Below the pieces are notes generated by a model, which saw nothing but the letters and a program-made list of their open reading frames with translations, was not told the origin of the DNA and did not search any database. Below, in pieces: positions 35,876-44,144 of a stretch of DNA of 63,052 nucleotides. Source of the DNA: an uncultured Thermomicrobiales bacterium (GTDB lineage: Bacteria; Chloroflexota; Chloroflexia; Thermomicrobiales; CADCWN01); NCBI GenBank assembly GCA_902806415.1, contig CADCWN010000120.1, forward strand, positions 1 through 63,052. Reading direction: 5' to 3'. A program made the position numbers and the translations under genes. Each line of letters starts with the position of its first letter. Position 1 is the stretch's first letter.

Positions 35876-36032
35876 GTTAACCGCAGAGACGCAGAGACGC
35901 GGAGGACCGCAGAGACGAAAATGGGGGGACGGAGAAAACGGTGGTGTAACAACACCATAATGATCGTCTCCACTCGTTCTCTCTTCGTCCTCTCCCTGCG
36001 GCCCTCCGCGTCTCTGCGTCTCTGCGGTAAAC
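35876..36032. repeat. Hairpin repeat with tandem 8-mer arms (AGAGACGC type) inside the pur unit
   Basis: The left arm begins GTTAACCGCAGAGACGCAGA and continues to about 35918; the right arm ends CGTCTCTGCGTCTCTGCGGT just before 36032. The outer stem is about 30 bp, with a weaker inner part and an inner GGTG/CACC hairpin. The tandem unit is AGAGACGC. It fills the purB-purC gap and is the same design as the element at 34848 with a different unit. Confidence 0.85.
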
Positions 36033-36040
36033 GTCCTTCT

Positions 36041-37384
36041 TCACTTGCCCGCGACGCCCGCACGCTCAGGTTGCGCCGCCGCGTCCTCGCGCGGGAGGAG
36101 GCCGACGCGGCGGAACGCCTCATCGACGAAGCGCAGGTGATAGGCGGGCTCGAAGAGTGCGCGCAGGTGCTCACCCGACAGGCGCTCGGTCACGATCGGC
36201 TCGGCAGCGAGGAGATCGAGAAGCGGCGTCCCCTCGTCCCAGGCGCGCATCGCCGCCCGCTGCACGATCTTGTAGGCCACCTGGCGGTCCATCCCGCCCT
36301 CGGTCAGCGCCAGCAGGACGCGCTGCGAGTAGACGATCCCCTGCGTCGAGTCGAGGTTGCGCTGCATCCGCGCCGGGTAGACATCGAGGCCGCGCACCAC
36401 CCGCTCGGTCAGCCCGAGCAGATAGTCGAGCAGGATGCAGGCGTCGGGGAAGATCACCCGCTCGGCGGACGAATTGGAGATGTCGCGCTCGTGCCAGAGC
36501 GGCACCGTCTCCAGCGCCGTGACGGCGTGGCCGCGAATGACGCGCGCCAGGCCGCTGATCCGCTCGACCAGCACCGGATTCCGCTTGTGCGGCATCGCTG
36601 AGGAACCTTGCTGGCCCGCGCCGAACGGCTCGGCCACCTCGCCGACCTCCGTCCGCTGGAGGTGGCGGATCTCGGTGGCGAAGCGGTCGAGCGACGAGGC
36701 GATCACGGCGAGGGTCGCGATGAATGCCGCGTGGCGGTCACGACCGATGATCTGCGTCGAGACCGGGTCGGGGCGCAGGCCGAGTCGGGCGCAAACCCGC
36801 TCCTCGACGCTCGGCGGCACATTGGCGTGGGTGCCGACCGCGCCGGAGATCGCGCCGACCGCCATCTCCTCGCGGCAGGCGAGGAGGCGCGTGCGGGCGC
36901 GGGTCAGTTCGTCGTACCACCCGGCCAGCTTCAGACCGAAGGTCAGCGGCTCGGCGTGGATGCCGTGCGTGCGCCCGATTTGCGGCGTGTCCTTGTGCCG
37001 CAACGCCAGCGCGCCGACCGCCTCGCGGGTCGAGTCGATGTTCCCCAGCAGGAGATCGGTCGCTTCGAGGACTTGCAGGCTCAGCGCGGTGTCGATCACG
37101 TCGGAGGAGGTCAGGCCGAGGTGGATCCAGCGGGCATCCGGCCCGACCGTCTCCCCGGCGGCGCGGAGAAAGGCGATCACGTCGTGCTCGGTCTCGCGCT
37201 CGATCTCCTGCATCCGGGCGAGATCGACCGTGGCCGCGCGGATCGCGGGCAGCGCCTCGGCGGGGACAACCCCTTCCTCGGCCCAGGCTTCGCAGACGGC
37301 GATCTCGACCTTCAGCCAGAGGGCGATCTTGCGCTCCTCGCTCCAGATCGCGCCCATCGCCGGGCGGGTGTACTTCTCGATCAT
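36041..37384 (-). CDS. purB: Adenylosuccinate lyase
   Basis: Cleaves SAICAR to AICAR and adenylosuccinate to AMP; a cytosolic homotetramer of the fumarase/aspartase superfamily. The signature loop GSSAMPHKRNPVLVERISG contains the catalytic Ser; TSSDVIDTALSLQV and RTHGIHAEPLTFG carry the other active-site His. MIEKYTRPAMGAIWSEE is the usual N-terminus, so ATG 37384 is preferred, with GGAG 8 bases upstream; an ATG two codons earlier is in frame. It is the first gene of the local purine unit. Confidence 0.95.
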   Translation of the reverse strand: MIEKYTRPAMGAIWSEERKIALWLKVEIAVCEAWAEEGVVPAEALPAIRAATVDLARMQEIERETEHDVIAFLRAAGETVGPDARWIHLGLTSSDVIDTALSLQVLEATDLLLGNIDSTREAVGALALRHKDTPQIGRTHGIHAEPLTFGLKLAGWYDELTRARTRLLACREEMAVGAISGAVGTHANVPPSVEERVCARLGLRPDPVSTQIIGRDRHAAFIATLAVIASSLDRFATEIRHLQRTEVGEVAEPFGAGQQGSSAMPHKRNPVLVERISGLARVIRGHAVTALETVPLWHERDISNSSAERVIFPDACILLDYLLGLTERVVRGLDVYPARMQRNLDSTQGIVYSQRVLLALTEGGMDRQVAYKIVQRAAMRAWDEGTPLLDLLAAEPIVTERLSGEHLRALFEPAYHLRFVDEAFRRVGLLPREDAAAQPERAGVAGK

Positions 37385-37482
37385 CCCCATCGCTCCGCGT
37401 CCGTACAACGTCTCGCGCCACTGTGCTCGACGCGGCGATTGTACCACAGGGTACTGCCGACACTAACCCGGCAAGGTGCCGA

Positions 37483-38901
37483 TTACCCGCCGAGACGCCC
37501 GAAGAGCAGCGAGGACTGGCGGCGCTCGGGTGCCCCCTGGGGAGCGGCGCGCAACCGCCAGGCGGCGAGCCCCACGCCGACCCAGAGCGCCAGCAGGCCA
37601 TACGCCTTGTAGGTGAGCAGGAGCCGGATCGGGCCGTCGTGCGTCGCGCCGCGCCAGACGTCGCGCTCCGAGCCGAGGACGATCAGCACGGTGGCGATAG
37701 CGAAGAGGGCGAAGCGCGCCCGCGAGGGGGTGCCGTTGGCGAGGGCGATCGCGAGGACCGCGAGCGGCAATAACGCCCAGGCGGCGTAGTGCGCCCAGGC
37801 GGTCGGGATGATCAGCAGCGCCGCCGGGATCGGCAGGACGAAGCGGAGGGCCGTCGCCAGTTCACCGTCCCCGCGCCGCCAGATGATGAGCGCCGTGATC
37901 GAGACGATCGCCACCGCTAGCGCATCGGCGATAATGCGAGTCAGCGCCACCGGGTAGGTTGCGCCGACACCGTTCCCCGGCAAGCTGGTGGTGAGGAGAC
38001 GCCCGATCAGCGCGTAGAGGGTCTGGTTCTCAGCGTAGAGGGTGCCGCCGCCGACCGCCGGCAGCACCGCCGTCGCGAAGATCCAGCTATTGCGCGGCCC
38101 GGCCAGGAGCGCGCCGAGCACCACAGCCACCGCCCCGCCGAGCGCGCACCCCCCAATGACCCGCCAGCGTCGCGCGAGGAGCGGCACGAGCAGCAGCAGC
38201 GCCGGGTAGAACTTCAGCGCGATCGGCAGGGCCAGGAGCGCGCCGACGACCCAATCGCGGTCGCGGCGCGCGGTGTAGAAGATCAGCGCGGCGAGGCTGA
38301 GATTGAGGAAGAGGGCGTCCCACTGGCCGAGCGCCAGGCTATCGCGGCTCGGCGTGCTGACGAACCAGAGGATCGTCAGGCCGAGCGCGAGCGGGTCGCG
38401 CGGCGTCAGGCGAAAATGCTTCAGCAGCGTCCAGAGGGTCGCGACGTAGAGGCCGACATTGATCAAGCGCCAGGCATTCAACGCCACGCCGTAGGGGAGC
38501 AGCGTCCACGGCACGAACAGCCCCGCGCCGATCGGGGCGTGGCGGTAGACGACGATCGTCCCCGGATCGCGAGCGATCCCGCCGAGCTCGTAGATGGTTC
38601 CCCACTCGCGCGCCGCGAGCGCTGCGGTGTAGAAGACGCGAAAGTCATAACTATTCGCCGGGGAATCGGCGGGCAGCCACCCCAGCACGAACCAGGCGAA
38701 GCGCCCGATCGCCACGACCGCCCCGAATCCGGCCAAGAAATGCAGCGCCACACACACACGGCGCGGCCAGGCGCGCGCACCGCCGAACGCGAGCGCGAAC
38801 GCGGCGACCGCGCCGAGGCAACCGAGCAGGAGCAGGATGTCCATCAGGATAATTATCAGTGACAGAATCAGTCTCCTGCAATATCCTATTTGGACTCTCA
38901 T
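37483..38901 (-). CDS. GT87/DUF2029-type polyprenol-phosphate-dependent glycosyltransferase
   Basis: A polytopic membrane protein of about 472 residues with roughly eleven hydrophobic segments. It fits the GT87 mannosyltransferase-like family (DUF2029): the first external loop has SYDFRVFYTAALAAREW, with the conserved Asp, and ALGQWDALFLNLSLAALIF and LLALPIALKFYPALLLLVPLL are typical of the family core. The start is uncertain: ATG 38901 or ATG 38844 (MDILLLLGCLG), both with weak ribosome sites. The substrate is unknown; envelope or lipoglycan synthesis is likely. Confidence 0.78.
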   Translation of the reverse strand: MRVQIGYCRRLILSLIIILMDILLLLGCLGAVAAFALAFGGARAWPRRVCVALHFLAGFGAVVAIGRFAWFVLGWLPADSPANSYDFRVFYTAALAAREWGTIYELGGIARDPGTIVVYRHAPIGAGLFVPWTLLPYGVALNAWRLINVGLYVATLWTLLKHFRLTPRDPLALGLTILWFVSTPSRDSLALGQWDALFLNLSLAALIFYTARRDRDWVVGALLALPIALKFYPALLLLVPLLARRWRVIGGCALGGAVAVVLGALLAGPRNSWIFATAVLPAVGGGTLYAENQTLYALIGRLLTTSLPGNGVGATYPVALTRIIADALAVAIVSITALIIWRRGDGELATALRFVLPIPAALLIIPTAWAHYAAWALLPLAVLAIALANGTPSRARFALFAIATVLIVLGSERDVWRGATHDGPIRLLLTYKAYGLLALWVGVGLAAWRLRAAPQGAPERRQSSLLFGRLGG

Positions 38902-38918
38902 GAAATTGTGCTATATTA

Positions 38919-38947
38919 TTGATACGTACGTACGGTTTCTATATCTA
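38919..38947 (+). promoter_or_regulatory. Candidate promoter of the restriction-modification island
   Basis: TTGATA (38919-38924) and TATCTA (38942-38947) are 17 bases apart in an AT-rich stretch that includes CGTACGTACG between the boxes. It points into the methyltransferase pseudogene, whose start is about 25-45 bases further on. Confidence 0.4.
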
Positions 38948-38973
38948 CAGCAGATGCCGACAGTATTTCTCGT

Positions 38974-40142
38974 ATGGAGGTTCTGAACATTATGGTTGTT
39001 TACACAATCCATCCCCCCAAAGACAACCCAATTGAAACTGCTGTAAATGCTTCGCCCCCTCTTGATAATCCTGCGGCTATGCAGCCAACCATTTACCGAG
39101 CAACGGATCCCAGGGGGTTTGGTGTAGCTGAGGACTACCAAGCGTTCTTGATAGGAGAAGAGGCATCGGGCGTCCAATATCCTGACACCAGTTACCTACC
39201 AATTGATCACATCTGGCAAGGCGACGCGCGTAATTTACTTGCACGGGTACAGCCCGAGTCGGTGAACCTAAGTTTTTGGCCCCCCCGTATTTCGTAGGGA
39301 AATCTTATGAAAGAGATTTGACTTTCGCTGATTGGAAAGAGCTCCTGCGTGTTGTCATCGGTCATCACGCGAAATTACTGACGCCTGGTGGTTTCCTGGT
39401 CATTAATATCGCCGATATTCTCGCGTTTGCTGATTCTGAAATGCCAAGGATTCAAGCAGATACATTGAGTCGTAAACTTCAGATCACTCGCGAGGATGTC
39501 CTTGAAGCACAACGTCTCCATCCAACTCTTAGCCGATATCAGCTTGCGGCGCTCTTAGGGGTCAGTGAGCAGACGATTGATCGGCGACTCAATGGCAACA
39601 ACATTCGCGGTGGCAAATATGTTACCCAAACTAGGGTTAAGCTCGTCGGGGGCATGCTTGAGGAGTGGGCTCACGAAGCAGGGCTCTACCTTTATGATCG
39701 TCGCGTCTGGGTAAAAGATCCTTGCTGGGAAAATAGTAGGTGGCATAGTTTGTCTTATCGTGCCGTTGATGAATTTGAGCACTTATTCATCTTTTGGCGG
39801 CCTGGTACTACCAAAGTCGATCGCCAAAGGTTAACGAACAAAGAGTGGAGCGAATGGGGCTCACGGGCAGTATGGAACCTCCCATCTGTTCGCGCCAATT
39901 CGGATCACCCGGCAATGTTTCCAGTAGAGCTTGCGCGCAGGGTTATCCGACTGTTTTCGGGCGTTGGCGATCTTGTGCTCGATCCTTTTGTCGGAAGTGG
40001 CACAACCGCAGTAGCCTCTCTTCAAGAGGCACGTCATTACATCGGGGTTGAGCTAACGGAAGAGTATGTGCGCCTCGCTCGCAAGAATTGCCGAGAGGCA
40101 TATCAGCAATTGCTACTACCTGGAGTTCAAAATGAGCATTGA
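38974..40142 (+). pseudogene. Frameshifted beta-class DNA methyltransferase (M.SfiI-like position), broken at the catalytic PPY motif
   Basis: Two frames together make one N4-cytosine/N6-adenine methyltransferase. The first (38974-39297) ends DHIWQGDARNLLARVQPESV NLSF; the second picks up at APPYFVGKSYE, the catalytic (S/D)PPY motif. The break is in TTTTTGGCCCCCCC (39272-39285), and one added T or C restores the frame. The C-terminal AdoMet motif DPFVGSGTTAVAS is intact, as expected in the beta class. Between them lies a helix-turn-helix segment (SRYQLAALLGVSEQTIDRRL). The coding region is AT-rich. It overlaps the following restriction gene by 11 bases. Confidence 0.85.
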
Positions 40143-40855
40143 TCCACACCAGCTTCAGTACGATTTAGACCGCTTGGAAGAAATAGAGAAGGCAACACTG
40201 CGTATGGTTACGCAGGCTATATTCGATTTTCGTCAAGAAGCTGCAGAAATTTTCGGTTTAGAGAAAGATCTTGTTGGTGATATCGGTGAGGACTTGACCC
40301 GTGAAGCACTTGACCGCATGGGTACGTCCCGGTTGCGAATTCGCTTAATTGGGAAGATCGATTACAAACAAGCACGATACTTGTTCCATCCCGCTTATTC
40401 GATTCGACAAGCGTTGTTTGTTGACTCAAAGGCCGAGACAATGGCTGATGATCGAACAGCGACTATACAAACAACACAAACGTCAGATTCGCTTCGTCAA
40501 TAAATCGATCGAAGTGGATGAAGAAGGGCAACTTGCCCCTATCATTGATCGAGAGGGCATAAGTTTCCTCACAACCAACATTTTTGTCAAGTATGGGTAT
40601 CACACTGTTCCAGCTAATCAACTAGCAAGCATCAAGGTCATTGCTCTACCTAATGGTTTGCTACAAAACCGCTATAATCCTAATGCATACGATACTACCT
40701 AATGCATACGATACTATTTGGGGTGTGGGTCGCCATTCACCTAAGAGGAGCGAAGCATTCCGCGCACGCCTTTTATTCAGCCAACTAGCAGCAAGACAGC
40801 TTGGAGAGTGCAGCATATTACTCCATCTGATATGTCACTAAACTGGAGTGATTAA
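40132..40855 (+). pseudogene. Decayed SfiI-family type II restriction endonuclease
   Basis: Pieces in three frames align end to end with SfiI-type endonucleases. Segment one (to about 40495) has LEEIEKATLRMVTQAI and the catalytic residues Asp77 in GKIDYKQARY and Asp98/Lys100 in FVDSKAET. Segment two, in the next frame, has GISFLTTNIFVKYGYHTV and IKVIALPNGLLQNRYNPNAYDT. Segment three has WGVGRHSPKRSEAFRARLLF. A further frame change near 40790 gives AWRVQHITPSDMSLNWSD before the stop at 40855. Lesions: a frameshift near 40495, a 19-bp tandem duplication at 40679-40716, and a frameshift near 40790. The ATG at 40132 overlaps the methylase end. Confidence 0.85.
40679..40716 (+). repeat. 19-bp tandem duplication disrupting the endonuclease gene
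   Basis: CCTAATGCATACGATACTA occurs twice in direct succession (40679-40697 and 40698-40716). Removing one copy restores the reading frame to NPNAYDTIWGVGRHSP, which is the expected family sequence. Confidence 0.95.
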
Positions 40856-40885
40856 TGTAGTTGTACCATAGTGTCAAATATTCAC

Positions 40886-42025
40886 CTACCCCGCGAACGG
40901 CGCGACCTGCTCCTCCGGGTCAACCCCATCGAAGCGATCGAGATTGAGGGCATCGAGCGGGATCGAGGGCGCGCCCTCGACGATCAGTTCGGCGATCACC
41001 TGGCCGATCGCGGGCGAGAGTTGGAAGCCGTGGCCGGAGAAGCCAGCGGCGACGACCAGCCCATCCAGGCCGCGCACGGGGCCGAGGATCGGCACGTCGT
41101 CGGCGGCGCGGGCCTCGATCCCGACCCAGGCATCGGCGAGGCCGACAGTCGAGGAGATCGGGACGATCGCCGCCGCCGTGAGGGCGCTCCCCCAGACACT
41201 CGCGACGCGCGGCGTCCCGCGACTGTCGTCGAGGCTCCAATCGCCCGGCCAGCCGCCGCCGATCAGGAAATTCCCCGCCGGGAGTTGCTTAAAACTGATC
41301 TGCCGCCCGACGCAGCCGACGACCTGATCGAGGCAGGGCGGGGAGGGCGCGGTGAGGAGCATTTGCAGCCCCATCGGCGCGAGCGGGAGATCGACGCCCG
41401 CCCCGGCGGCGAGGGTCTTGCTCCACGCCCCGGCGGCGAGGATCGTCAGGTCGGCCCCGAGCGGGCCGTCGTCGGTGAGGACGCCGACCACGCGCCCGCC
41501 CTCGACCGCGAGGCCATGCACGGTGATGCCAATCCGAATCTCCGCCCCGGCGCGGGCGGCGGCGGCGGCGAATGCGCGCGTCGTCAGCGCGGGATCGGCG
41601 TGGCCGTCGTCGGGGGTGTAGCTGCCGGCGAGGAGGTGGGGGGAGACGGCGGGCGCGAGTTCGCGCAACTCGACGCCCTCCACCAGGGCGATATTCAATC
41701 CGGCGGCGCGCTGGCGCTCGATCGCGGCGAGCAGGTTCGGGCGGTCTTCCTCGCGCTCGATCAGGGAGAGGTGGCCCCCTCGCCGGTAGTGGATGTCGGC
41801 GGCGAGTTCTTCTTCAAGGGTCGCCCAGCGCTCGCAGGCGCGGATCGCCAGCGGCAATTCGCGCGGGTCGCGCCCCTGCTGGCGCACGCCGCCCGCACTC
41901 GCGCCCGAGGCCGCCGCCGCGATCGTCCGCTTTTCCAGCAGGACGACCCGCACACCGGCCAGCGCGAGATGGTAGGCGATCGAGGAGCCGATCACGCCAC
42001 CGCCGACGACGATCACCTCCGCCAC
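40886..42025 (-). CDS. FAD-dependent oxidoreductase, DAO family (glycine/sarcosine oxidase-like)
   Basis: An amine or amino-acid oxidase-like flavoprotein of about 379 residues. The FAD-binding Rossmann motif is VIVVGGGVIGSSIAYHLALAG, followed by LLEKRTIAAAASGASAGGVRQQG, typical of the DAO family. The C-terminal EARAADDVPILGPVRGLDGLVVAAGFSGHGF is the second FAD contact. The GTG at 42025, with GAGG upstream, is the best start; the open frame reaches 42088. It could be a sarcosine, proline or glycine oxidase, or a dehydrogenase beta subunit. No partner subunits are nearby. Confidence 0.85.
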   Translation of the reverse strand: MAEVIVVGGGVIGSSIAYHLALAGVRVVLLEKRTIAAAASGASAGGVRQQGRDPRELPLAIRACERWATLEEELAADIHYRRGGHLSLIEREEDRPNLLAAIERQRAAGLNIALVEGVELRELAPAVSPHLLAGSYTPDDGHADPALTTRAFAAAAARAGAEIRIGITVHGLAVEGGRVVGVLTDDGPLGADLTILAAGAWSKTLAAGAGVDLPLAPMGLQMLLTAPSPPCLDQVVGCVGRQISFKQLPAGNFLIGGGWPGDWSLDDSRGTPRVASVWGSALTAAAIVPISSTVGLADAWVGIEARAADDVPILGPVRGLDGLVVAAGFSGHGFQLSPAIGQVIAELIVEGAPSIPLDALNLDRFDGVDPEEQVAPFAG

Positions 42026-42154
42026 GTTGCCTCGCCCGCCCACGCCATACCCCTTCCGCGCGCCAATCGTCGGGAGCCATGATAGCAAAACGGTGGCGGG
42101 AGGATGGCGACGGGGGTGATTCGACGGCGGGGGGCGGCGTCCGGCGGGGGCCGC

Positions 42155-42748
42155 TCAGCGGCGCAGCAAACCGATCGACATGTAGCGGCTGACGACCAGC
42201 GCGAAGATGATCAGCGCGACGCAGCAGATGACACCGGCGATCAGCCAGAGGCGATCACGCTCGCGCCGTCGTTGCAGCGCCACCTCGATGGCCGGATCGG
42301 GCGAGATATCGGGGAGGAAGTCGAGCGCCCCGCGCGGGCCGGACACCGCATCGGTGCTGTCCTCCACCTCGCGCGCACGGGCGATGATCGCCGCCGCCGC
42401 CGCATCGACCTCGGCCTCGCTCATCACATGCTGGCGCTGGCGGATACGGTCGACGAACCCACCAGAGACGCGAGGGGCGACGATAACCGGGGGCGGCAAC
42501 GCCGACGCGGCGATCATCGGAGTGGCTGGAGCGCCCCCGGTCTCAGCGCGGAGCGGCGGCGCAATGGTCGGCAAGAATGTCTCACCGGCGGGAGCGCCCG
42601 TATCAGCGGCGAGCAGCGCACCGCAGTTGGCACAATAGACCGTCGCCGAGGCATAAGGGATCGCGCACGCGCCGCACCAGATGACGGTGCCCGCCGCGTT
42701 CGATTCCGGGCGCTCCCCTGGCTCCGAGTGTTCCGATCGATCCTGCAT
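42155..42748 (-). CDS. Zinc-ribbon protein with C-terminal membrane segment
   Basis: A 197-residue protein of no named family that I recognise. Residues about 22-45 form a zinc ribbon (WCGAC ... YCANCG). A Pro/Ala-rich linker follows, then a charged helix (EAEVDAAAAAIIARAREVED), and one C-terminal membrane segment (LIAGVICCVALIIFALVV) with a short basic tail. This layout suggests a tail-anchored protein with the ribbon in the cytoplasm. The ATG at 42748 was chosen by homology-free reasoning: the upstream extension is low-complexity. Confidence 0.65.
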   Translation of the reverse strand: MQDRSEHSEPGERPESNAAGTVIWCGACAIPYASATVYCANCGALLAADTGAPAGETFLPTIAPPLRAETGGAPATPMIAASALPPPVIVAPRVSGGFVDRIRQRQHVMSEAEVDAAAAAIIARAREVEDSTDAVSGPRGALDFLPDISPDPAIEVALQRRRERDRLWLIAGVICCVALIIFALVVSRYMSIGLLRR

Positions 42749-42954
42749 CCGCCCTCGCGAGTACCCGGCGCGTGCGGCAAAGCGCACAGCAGCAGCGTGA
42801 TCCGACCCTTTAAGTATGGCACGCGGGTGCGGTGGCGCAATGGCCTATTGGTATGGGGAGCGGGGGAGTCGGTAGTCGGTCGAGGGACGGAACAGGAGGC
42901 CCGGAGAGGGCGGGGAGGGGGGGAATGCGGTGGATGATGGGCGGTGCGGTCGGG

Positions 42955-43049
42955 CGTAGGGGTGTATGGCATACGCCCGCACGTCGGCCTCCCGCCAACG
43001 TCTGTGGACATCCCTGGCATGGGTTGGGCGTATGCCATACGCCCCTACA
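42955..43049. repeat. 24-bp inverted repeat with a 47-nt spacer
   Basis: The left arm ends TGTATGGCATACGCCC at 42978 and the right arm begins GGGCGTATGCCATACGCCCC at 43026; outside these, CGTAGGGG pairs with CCCCTACA. The arms match over 24 bases with one wobble. Its core is itself nearly palindromic (GTATGGCATAC). It lies in a 324-base gap (42749-43072) where I see no gene; unlike the tandem-unit elements, its arms are not built from short repeats. Confidence 0.75.
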
Positions 43050-43072
43050 TTGCCCGCTGACCGCCACCGCCC

Positions 43073-43888
43073 TCAGATGATCCCGTATGGCACATGATGC
43101 GTGTTATCTCGACCGAAGCCGGGGTAAGTGCGGGTCTTGAGGACGCGCCCGACGCGATTGAAGAAGCGGTCGATCTCCGCCTTGGCCAGCAACGGTTCGA
43201 GCTCGGCGCGCAGGGCGGCGACCGCGTCAGGATCGCTGAAGCGACGGTCGAGATCGCCCAGGAGTTTGTCGGGGATCGGCTGGCCGGTGTAATCCCAGAT
43301 CACCGTGCGGAGTTTCGGCTGCGTGTTGAAGGTCAGGCCATGGTCGATCCCGTAGACCTTCCCATCCTTGCCCTTGAAGAGATGCCCGCCTTTGCGGTCG
43401 GCGTTGTTAACGATCAGATCGAACAGCGCCATCCGCCGGAGATCGTCGCCGTGCGTCTCGCGCAGGGAGAAGTAGTGGGTCTCCTCCTCCGGCTCGATGT
43501 ACAACTGCACCGTGCCGACACCGTATGGCCCATCCTCGCGGATGATCGTCTCGGGGACGAGATCCCAGCCGAGCCAATTGCTGAGGCGATAGGCGGCGTA
43601 CTCGCGCCGATAGAGGGTACCATCGGGGAAGTCCCAGAGGGGTGCCTCGCCCTGGCGCGGCTTGTAGATGCCGATCGTGCGCGGCTCCCCTTCCCCGTCG
43701 GCGAGGGCGACCAGGAAGGTATAGTTCGAGCCCCACGGCACGACCTCATAGGCGGTGATCTCGCCGCAGCGCAGCAGTGTCGAGCGTTCTGGGAGCGGCG
43801 GCTGCTCCCGCGCGCCGAGCTCGCGCCAGAAGGCATCGCCCGATTGCACGGCGGTCGGTATCTTGGCCTGGCGGAAGCGTCGTAGCAT
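43073..43888 (-). CDS. SCO1664-family PI3/PI4-kinase-like protein
   Basis: A 271-residue protein related to the bacterial phosphatidylinositol 3/4-kinase-like family known from actinobacteria as SCO1664. Kinase-like features: [48 protein letters not shown] with the putative ATP Lys, and [34 protein letters not shown] with the HxxN- and DH-like catalytic pieces. The true substrate is unknown. In actinobacteria it sits with a histidine phosphatase and DUF3090, which are absent here. Confidence 0.82.
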   Translation of the reverse strand: MLRRFRQAKIPTAVQSGDAFWRELGAREQPPLPERSTLLRCGEITAYEVVPWGSNYTFLVALADGEGEPRTIGIYKPRQGEAPLWDFPDGTLYRREYAAYRLSNWLGWDLVPETIIREDGPYGVGTVQLYIEPEEETHYFSLRETHGDDLRRMALFDLIVNNADRKGGHLFKGKDGKVYGIDHGLTFNTQPKLRTVIWDYTGQPIPDKLLGDLDRRFSDPDAVAALRAELEPLLAKAEIDRFFNRVGRVLKTRTYPGFGRDNTHHVPYGII

Positions 43889-44144
43889 CGCTGCCCCTCA
43901 CTACCTTCGCGATGAGAATGCCGCAGCGCGCGACCATACTGAGCTGTCGCCGCGTCCCCCTGCGCGCGTCCCCCCGGCACCATTGAGTATAGCGGGCGGC
44001 ATCGGCAGGGGGCAAGGCGAGCGGCGGCGACCGCCTCGGGCGAATCGTCCAACACCATGCCGGTCCCCATTTGCGATACTACCCCGACAGTCGGCAAGCG
44101 CCACCCAGGGCAATACCGCCATTCATCATGCAGAGGGAGGACCG

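Noticed and set aside
34997..36601. A 534-codon plus-strand frame over purC and purB
   Set aside because: It is antisense to two complete purine genes and passes through a hairpin repeat; its product has no recognisable domain.
40132..40855. Programmed frameshifting as explanation for the split endonuclease
   Set aside because: At least three independent breaks exist, one of them a 19-bp duplication that no recoding event could bypass. Decay is the simpler reading.
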